Assembly (NCBI RefSeq): GCF_001653235.2 | Contig: NC_035790.1 | Coordinates: 4,402,001 to 4,466,000 of the forward strand | Origin: Pochonia chlamydosporia 170 | Lineage: Eukaryota; Ascomycota; Sordariomycetes; Hypocreales; Clavicipitaceae | Length of the DNA: 64,000 nt | Direction of reading: 5' to 3' | Shown here: piece after piece, positions 58,418-64,000 of the stretch | Layout: every line of letters starts with the position of its first letter | Position numbering within the stretch: position 1 is the first letter of the stretch | Made by a program: the position numbers and the translations under genes | The notes under the pieces: model-generated | Told to the model about the DNA's origin: nothing | Databases searched by the model: none | The model's input: only the letters and a program-made list of their open reading frames with translations

Positions 58418-59590
58418 TTATCCAAATATCCACAACTTATCGCTCGAAAAATACTGGCCAAAGAGTTAGTCTTTGTCAAACTAGCGTAAGGTTTGTTGGT
58501 GGTGTTTGTCACTGACATTTGTGGGCTGGTTGAATCGCAGATTGAGATCCATCTTGGCAATACGATCTAGGTCTGCCTGATCCAGACTAAAGTCGGTGCT
58601 CTCAAGGTTCTGGGCCATAACTGCTGGCCTCGATGTCTTTGGAATTACAGCCAAGCCTCTCTGGGTTGCCCATCTCAGAAGAATCTGCGCGGCAGTCTTG
58701 TTGTGTTTGGTGGCCATGGCTGTGATTGCTTCATGTTGCATGAGGGGAGCCACGTTCTTGGCTCTATCCATATCGAGCTCGATGAATCCTGTCGGACCGA
58801 ATGATGAATAGGCTGTGACGGCGATACCTTCGGCCTTGGCAAGACGTGCAAGATTGTGCTGCTGCAGATACGGATGCAACTCGATCTGGAGTGTTGCGGG
58901 ACGGATACGAGCATACTTGAGCAGATCATAGATGCCCTGCGCTTCATAGTTGGAAATTCCAATGCTCCTCGTCAATCCTGCATCAACAAGGCTCTCCATG
59001 GCAGTCCATGTCTCTTGGTTTGTTGCCTTGCTCCAGCGAACTTCCTTCTCGCCATCGTAGAACCAACCAGGAGGGTAACGAACAGCAGGATCAACGTACT
59101 CGAGTGCAACGGGGAAGTGAATCAGGAAGAGATCAAAGTAGTCAACCTGCCAATCTGCTAGCTGCCGGCGACAGATTGGCTCAACCTTGTCTTTTTCGTG
59201 GAAGGTCTGCCACAACTTGGAGACGATGAATAGCTCCTCTCTTTTGACAAGTCCATCGCGAATGGCGCGAGCTACACCCTCTCCGCATTCCTTCTCATTC
59301 CCGTAGTCTAAGCGCAATAAAATGTGAGCTGAGGAGAAAAGAGGAATATGATGTTTCTGTGGGTACCGAGTCTTGATGATATGAGTCCGGATAAGATGTC
59401 GCGCACTCTGGGTAATGATGGGAGATCACAATGATGCAAACTTACCACAAGCTCCATCGAACAACCTGTAGCCAGCCTTAATTGCGTTGTATACGGTATC
59501 GGCGCAAGTGGCATTGTCGACTTTCCAAAGGCCAAAACCAACCTGTGGCATCTCGTAGCCACTATTAAGCTTGATAGATGCGGGTGCCAT
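58418..59590 (-). CDS. xyl1: NAD(P)H-dependent D-xylose reductase (aldo-keto reductase)
   Basis: Reduces D-xylose to xylitol, the first step of fungal pentose catabolism; cytosolic AKR2-type enzyme. Exons 59590-59446, 59307-58517 and 58453-58418 give 323 residues, the usual length. The last exon supplies the conserved end [11 protein letters not shown], joined after RFNQPTN. Catalytic tetrad: Asp45, Tyr50, Lys79 and His112 (LFDGACDYG, VSKLW, LIHFP). Other blocks are [25 protein letters not shown] and the cofactor-binding [19 protein letters not shown] and GCGGGG words upstream fit XlnR/Xyr1 and CreA control, which is the known regulation of this gene in other moulds. Confidence 0.94.
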
Positions 59591-59735
59591 GGTGATTCAG
59601 TTCGTCAAGCAATGTATCAAATGCAAAAAAAGTTGAGACAATAATTTCAATCAAGCAACCAGAGACAAACAAGATGCAAACGAGCATTCGGCTATTTATG
59701 TTGCAGGAAAGCTTCAACCAGTGCAACTTGCGAGG

Positions 59736-59741
59736 GCGGGG
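59736..59741 (+). promoter_or_regulatory. Candidate CreA site GCGGGG
   Basis: GCGGGG fits the SYGGRG consensus of the carbon catabolite repressor CreA/Cre1. It lies 146 bases upstream of the xylose reductase ATG. Such a short word can occur by chance. Confidence 0.3.
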
Positions 59742-59881
59742 ATGCGTCCTTCCAACAATGACATCGACTGTCACAAGGCTTAATCACCGATTGGCATGGC
59801 TATTTCCAAGGGTCCTCTTGCCTTTTATCAGCTTAAATAGATGGATTGAATTGCCAAAAAGGCACATTTACACTTTACACT

Positions 59882-59887
59882 TTAGCC
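59882..59887 (-). promoter_or_regulatory. Candidate XlnR/Xyr1 site GGCTAA
   Basis: GGCTAA on the minus strand, 292 bases upstream of the xylose reductase ATG, with a GGCTTT (GGCWWW) immediately upstream of it on that strand. A second GGCTAA is at 60190-60195. XlnR/Xyr1 activates xylose genes through this word in related fungi. Confidence 0.45.
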
Positions 59888-60189
59888 TGCAAAAAGCCAC
59901 ACCACACCATGCCGATGATCTGGCCTGGCTTGATGGGGCAATCTTCTGGAACATGAAGCTGGATCCTGACAGCTCAGATCTACCAATACAACCTGACATG
60001 CTTGCCGATGCCAGAATCCCCCCAACTAGAGGATTTGGCTCCGGGTTTAGTGTAAACATAGTCAACAGGACTCAGCTAGCATTATTTTATTTATTATCTC
60101 GGTGTTTTGCAATGAATCTTTTCTCGCTGCACAACCGCCCAAGGCTGGTTTCCGGTCGACAAAAGAGAGAGAACAGAACCACTCATCAT

Positions 60190-60195
60190 TTAGCC
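60190..60195 (-). promoter_or_regulatory. Second candidate XlnR/Xyr1 site GGCTAA
   Basis: Same word and orientation as at 59882, about 600 bases upstream of the xylose reductase start. Confidence 0.35.
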
Positions 60196-60848
60196 TGATA
60201 TGAGATGCTCCAAAATGGCCCACACGGTTAAACGAGAAAAAAGATGCCGGAAGGCCCGCGTATCCACCACCAGCTTGCCTCGCGTTGTTACAACCACGCT
60301 TCCTTCGCATACCAGTAATTGACAACGGGAAGTGATTGACTGTCTTAACCGTCTGAAAGTAACGAAGGAAAATACGGTCCTTTTCATTGAAATTTGAGGG
60401 CTTGCTCCCAACTGAGCTGACATTCAGTGACATCCTCGAGGTCATAGCGAGAGCCACCGCGAGCTAGGTCAGAAATGAAGGTTAATGCAAGTTCCTGTTG
60501 GCACCATTGCTCACGCTACAGATGATATGCGGTAGAGGGCAAATCGTATAAATTTTCATTACCATTATCTAACTTGGCGTCAAAACATAACACAATGTTA
60601 CTAGCATAACCCTCTTTGTATGGGCAGACTATACTGCCAAACAATGTAAGGGGAACAGAAGCAGCGTGTATCGACCCAAGTGAATCTAGGTTCCCATTAA
60701 AGAAGTGTATATGAATCGACAAGATTCCCGATAATATCTTGAACGAGACTCGAACCTCGGCACTCGCAGCCGAGAGCTTCAACGAATGAACTATGCACAT
60801 GCAAGCAGGGTGTCAAAGACCTTGCCCCTTCCGGTCCCAATTTGATGT

Positions 60849-62010
60849 CTATTGGCTGTCGGTATTGGAGTACTGGCACTGACAAGTCCCTGGGCCGGCA
60901 CTAACATCTGCAATCGGGTGACTCATGGCGTCTTGACAAACAGGTTGGCCAATAGTCGAGTCCAGTGACTGAACAATCTCCATGTCTCCCGGCCATGCAG
61001 CATATTTTGTGTGGTGGGCGGGAGGGTCAATGAGAGTGGTGCCACGCTTTCGAGTGTACAGCGTTGCTGCGAACTTGGTGTCTGCATAGGCACACTTGGC
61101 AGCACGGTTTGTTGGAGAACCCGCATCTGACGGTATGACTGTTTTGTTCACCAGAAAAGAGAATTCGAGTCGTTCTGTGGGTTTGTTGTAGTCACGAATC
61201 TTCATGCTGACGTTGGTAAAGTCCGGAGCAAAGGGGTTCTGGCTGGACGTGATGGTGTAAGTGTAGTAGTTCAGTTGCGTAATGTCCCAATAGAAGGTGC
61301 TTGAGCCACCTGGCGTCGTAGGATCACATCTCCAAGTAGTATTCTTGGATGTACACCCCGCTTCGGTTTTCTGAAGAGAAGTCTTGAAAGAAAATGAGCC
61401 AGCCGGGAAAGGAAGACCAGAGCCGTCTGCGTCGTCGGCTTGACTGCCTTGGGTAGAAACTCTAGGTGAAGCTGATTAGCCGTCTGATCATAGTTGACAA
61501 ATATGAACAGTCTCACGTATAGTAGACTTACTTATTTCTCAAACCCAGAGGCAGGCCGATTGCCAGTCCAACAATGATGATCAAAGTAACAATGCCGACG
61601 ATGACCAGGAACCGCCGAGAACGCCTTCGATCTTCAAACCAATGTTTTTCGTCCGTTTGCTCAGCCTCAGGAGTGGTATTGTCATCTTCTCTATCCATTT
61701 CTCCGGCAGCAGAGTCCGCTTTGTAAGGGGGAGACAAGTGTCCCGTGCTCGTGATGGTACTGGCAGGGGAGGAAGGCACATACGAGCCCGGATGAGGTGG
61801 CGGTCCAAGGCTTCGTCGAGGATTCTTTTGAGGTACACGGAGAGGTATCTTGGGGATAGCTCGGGGATTGTAGACTGCATCGTTATATTCCGTGACAATG
61901 TGCCGTTGAACAGCTGGTGGCATAGATGGCAACGAAGAGATTGATGACCCAGGAGATGGCTCGGGGGCCACTGGCGTGATGGGGGTGCTCTCATCCATAT
62001 GTTGGTCCAT
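60849..62010 (-). CDS. Single-pass membrane protein, unknown function
   Basis: No function recognised. Exons 62010-61532 and 61461-60849, joined GLRNK-VSTQGSQADD, give 363 residues. Residues 1-125 are Pro/Ser-rich and disordered (probable cytosolic side). They are followed by an Arg-rich cluster (DRRRSRRFL), one strong hydrophobic helix (about 133-155, IVGIVTLIIIVGLAIGLPLG) and a C-terminal domain of about 200 residues. Basic residues before the helix suggest type II topology with the C-terminus outside. That domain has six or more Cys, two NxT/S glycosylation sequons (NTT, NVS), and YTYTITSSQNPFAPDFTNVS and KFAATLYTRKRGTT blocks. Similar hypothetical proteins are common in Hypocreales, by my recollection. 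Confidence 0.75.
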
Positions 62011-64000
62011 GATTGTCCGAGTGTAAAGGAGCTCTGTGACTGCTTATACCTTTCACTCCGCGATGGGAAGCGGTGTTGACCGAGACTGAAGCCGAATCAC
62101 ACGAAACGAGCTTCGCGTCTGAATCCAGATTCCAGAACGACAAGATCCCGCAAACAGTCTAGGGAAATTTTAAGCCACCCACAGAACCAAAGGAAGAAAG
62201 AAGAGGCAAAATGAAGAAAGTAAACTCAGGAGAAGTCCATGTAAGATTTCCTAAGTGCACAAGAAACAAGCCATTACGACCAGACAAGACAAGCTATCCT
62301 GTGATTGATTGCCCCGCCAAGAACTTCATTACGACAGCTTGAGCGGTTCATCTTGTTCATAATAAAAGCAACGAGACCCCGAGGCAAAAATAAAAACAAT
62401 TGAGACAAGAGACATTATGGTGAGACCGTAAAGGGTAGTCAGGGAGAAAAAAGGAAGCAAGGTGAGGGGAGAAAAGGAAGGTATCCCGGGCACACAAGAC
62501 ATTCCCAACACATGTGCAGCCCATGTCCATCTTGGTACTAGCGTCAACCGAGCGAGCTGCACATCAATTGATTGTGAATTTGTTGGCACCATTCGGGATG
62601 GATTGCAACCGTGTGTACGCATGGAATGTCTATGGACTTGATGCACGGATACACAAAAGCGGACAGATTTGCCCATTAACAATGTAGTGAACAGCCAGAG
62701 TATTTACAGTTAGACAGAGTGTTACTTTCTCCCGAATGGTCGGTGTAGTAACAGAGGTCAACTGCATGTGGTCTGATGCTTGCAGGCTGGGGTCAAGTCA
62801 ACTCTAACTGGGGAATGCCTGCACGCTTCATATGGCTGGCTTCAATACTGGCTGGTTGGATGGATGATGATGTTGCACAGGCGGCGTGGTGGCGTGCATT
62901 AGCTTCGATTGCTTCTTGTGCACTGCCAAACCGGGTAATTTCTGACTTCAAGTTGTGATCAAGAATAACTTACTCCGTACACCAGATAGGTATGAGAACA
63001 CGTTTTTCGAATATGAACGCACGCATTGATTCCATACTCTACGCACTTCACTCAAAGCACCAGACCAGACACAGCTGGTTCCATCAATTGATCTCTGCTC
63101 TACTCAATGTTGTCCATCGCCATCTGCTGCATTCAATCTGACCCTGCTCAATTCAGCGCCGCCCTCTTCTTTCGCCCTTCAATGTCCCCAAAATCACCAT
63201 GTCATCGAACCCGACTTATTTATTACCGGACGCAAGGACTAGATTCTCCAAAGGAGTCAAGTTGACTGACTGCTTTCGCCCTGTTTCCTGTTATTTCCTT
63301 GAGTTTGCAAAAGCAGGTCAAGGGAGACCCTACATAAGGGCCAAACTGTCAATCCATGTCCCTCAACTGCCGGCTATCTGCACTCACATCAAATGATCTC
63401 CCTAGTTTTGAGTCTTTTGACCCCCTTCTCCCACATGCAGTCTGGTACCTCCATGTCCAGTTGTCAGTGACGTCTGACCACCACACCAGACAGTTTCCGT
63501 GGATATGTCGTCGATCATCCGCCCACACTCCATTTTCAACCCTCTTGCCCGGCATCAAAGCCATTCGCTGGCTTCGTAAAATGAATCTCATGTCTCGGGA
63601 AACCATTCCCATTGTCCCGCTACAATTGAAAAGTCGCCCGCACCTTGTTCATCACCACGGGCCGTAGCACACGCGAGAGATGATGCATGTTTAACACTCG
63701 AAAAGCCTCCGCGAAGGCAGTGTACCACCGGACTCTTCACCAGCCAGCCTTTCTGATCATCAAAGTCCTGAGCCAAAGCAGCATTTCCGGCACACTGTCT
63801 CTCAACCGTTTCTTTGTGTTTCTCCGCGGCAATTACCACCCAAATTCAAGGGTCCCTGTGAGTACAGGCTACGAAAAGCAAGTTGAGTATTTCCGGATCA
63901 ACCAGACCGTAGTCGGAGAAGCATGTCCTGCATCTCGGACCGCTATCTTTCAATGTTGTCTACTCGCCTCATCACCACTGTCATCAAAAGCCGGGAACTC
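62011..64000. other. Terminal 2 kb intergenic sequence
   Basis: No gene supported. It carries several CCAGAC words (62280, 63060-63070, 63437, 63485, 63901), TTCAATGTT at 63949-63957 and TACTCCGTA at 62971-62979. The right edge may be a promoter for a gene beyond the window. Confidence 0.5.

Larger units (their letters stand above)
59591..60848. other. Intergenic upstream of xylose reductase
   Basis: Holds the candidate Xyr1 and CreA words listed separately. A tRNA-like fragment lies at about 60735-60800. No protein gene. Confidence 0.5.

Noticed and set aside
60735..60800. tRNA-like sequence on the minus strand (B-box-like GGTTCGAGTCT, A-box-like TAGTTCATTCG, 6-bp stem CTCGGC/GCCGAG)
   Set aside because: The anticodon stem runs directly into the T-arm with no variable loop. 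The T stem does not pair and the acceptor ends do not match. At most it is a tRNA-derived fragment.

Overview
The window is nuclear chromosomal DNA of a filamentous ascomycete. Twenty protein-coding genes can be supported. Most are split by short introns of about 50-150 bases with GT(A/G)AGT-type donors. The proteins (PFA4, type I myosin, RIC8, CSN12, class II DAHP synthase, xylose reductase) and the palindromic intergenic motifs (CCTAGGTACCT, TACGGAGTA) suggest Sordariomycetes, most likely Hypocreales and perhaps Clavicipitaceae. That placement is inference from pattern familiarity, not from a database search. There are no rRNA genes, complete tRNAs, CRISPR arrays or intact transposons.

Layout. 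1-10.4 kb: type I myosin (+), palmitoyltransferase PFA4 (-) and a multi-spanning GT90-like glycosyltransferase (+). 10.4-16 kb: a gene desert rich in short recurring motifs. 16-22.5 kb: a half-zinc-cluster protein with a degenerate caspase-like domain (+) and a large microcephalin-like BRCT protein (+). 23.5-31.5 kb: HYPK (-), class II DAHP synthase (+), glucose-6-phosphate 1-epimerase (-) and an MFS sugar transporter (-). 31.5-36.3 kb: a second desert. 36.3-41.7 kb: RIF1 (-), 1773 residues in two exons. 43-51.4 kb: RIC8 (+), a DUF1772 membrane protein (-), a GNAT acetyltransferase (-), ribosomal protein eL20 (-) and CSN12 (+). 52.6-62 kb: a BTB/POZ protein (-), an alpha/beta hydrolase (-), SDS22 (+), D-xylose reductase (-) and a single-pass membrane protein (-). 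The last 2 kb hold no recognisable gene.

The genes are mainly housekeeping or regulatory and do not form a secondary-metabolite cluster or other obvious functional island. Small links exist. RIF1 and SDS22 are both partners of protein phosphatase 1. The epimerase, sugar transporter and xylose reductase belong to carbon metabolism. The DAHP synthase has a perfect TGACTCA (CPC1/Gcn4-type) site upstream, and the xylose reductase has GGCTAA sites upstream.

No clear new multi-gene system was found. The most unusual items are: (i) the half Zn-cluster plus pseudo-caspase protein; (ii) the enrichment of CCAGAC and AACATTGAA words in nearly all gene-free DNA; (iii) the architecture of RIF1, with N-terminal PP1-docking motifs and a C-terminal AT-hook; (iv) the BRCT protein with many SPxK sites; (v) gene-structure oddities, namely 3- and 4-base first coding exons, two GC-AG introns and a 17-base last coding exon.
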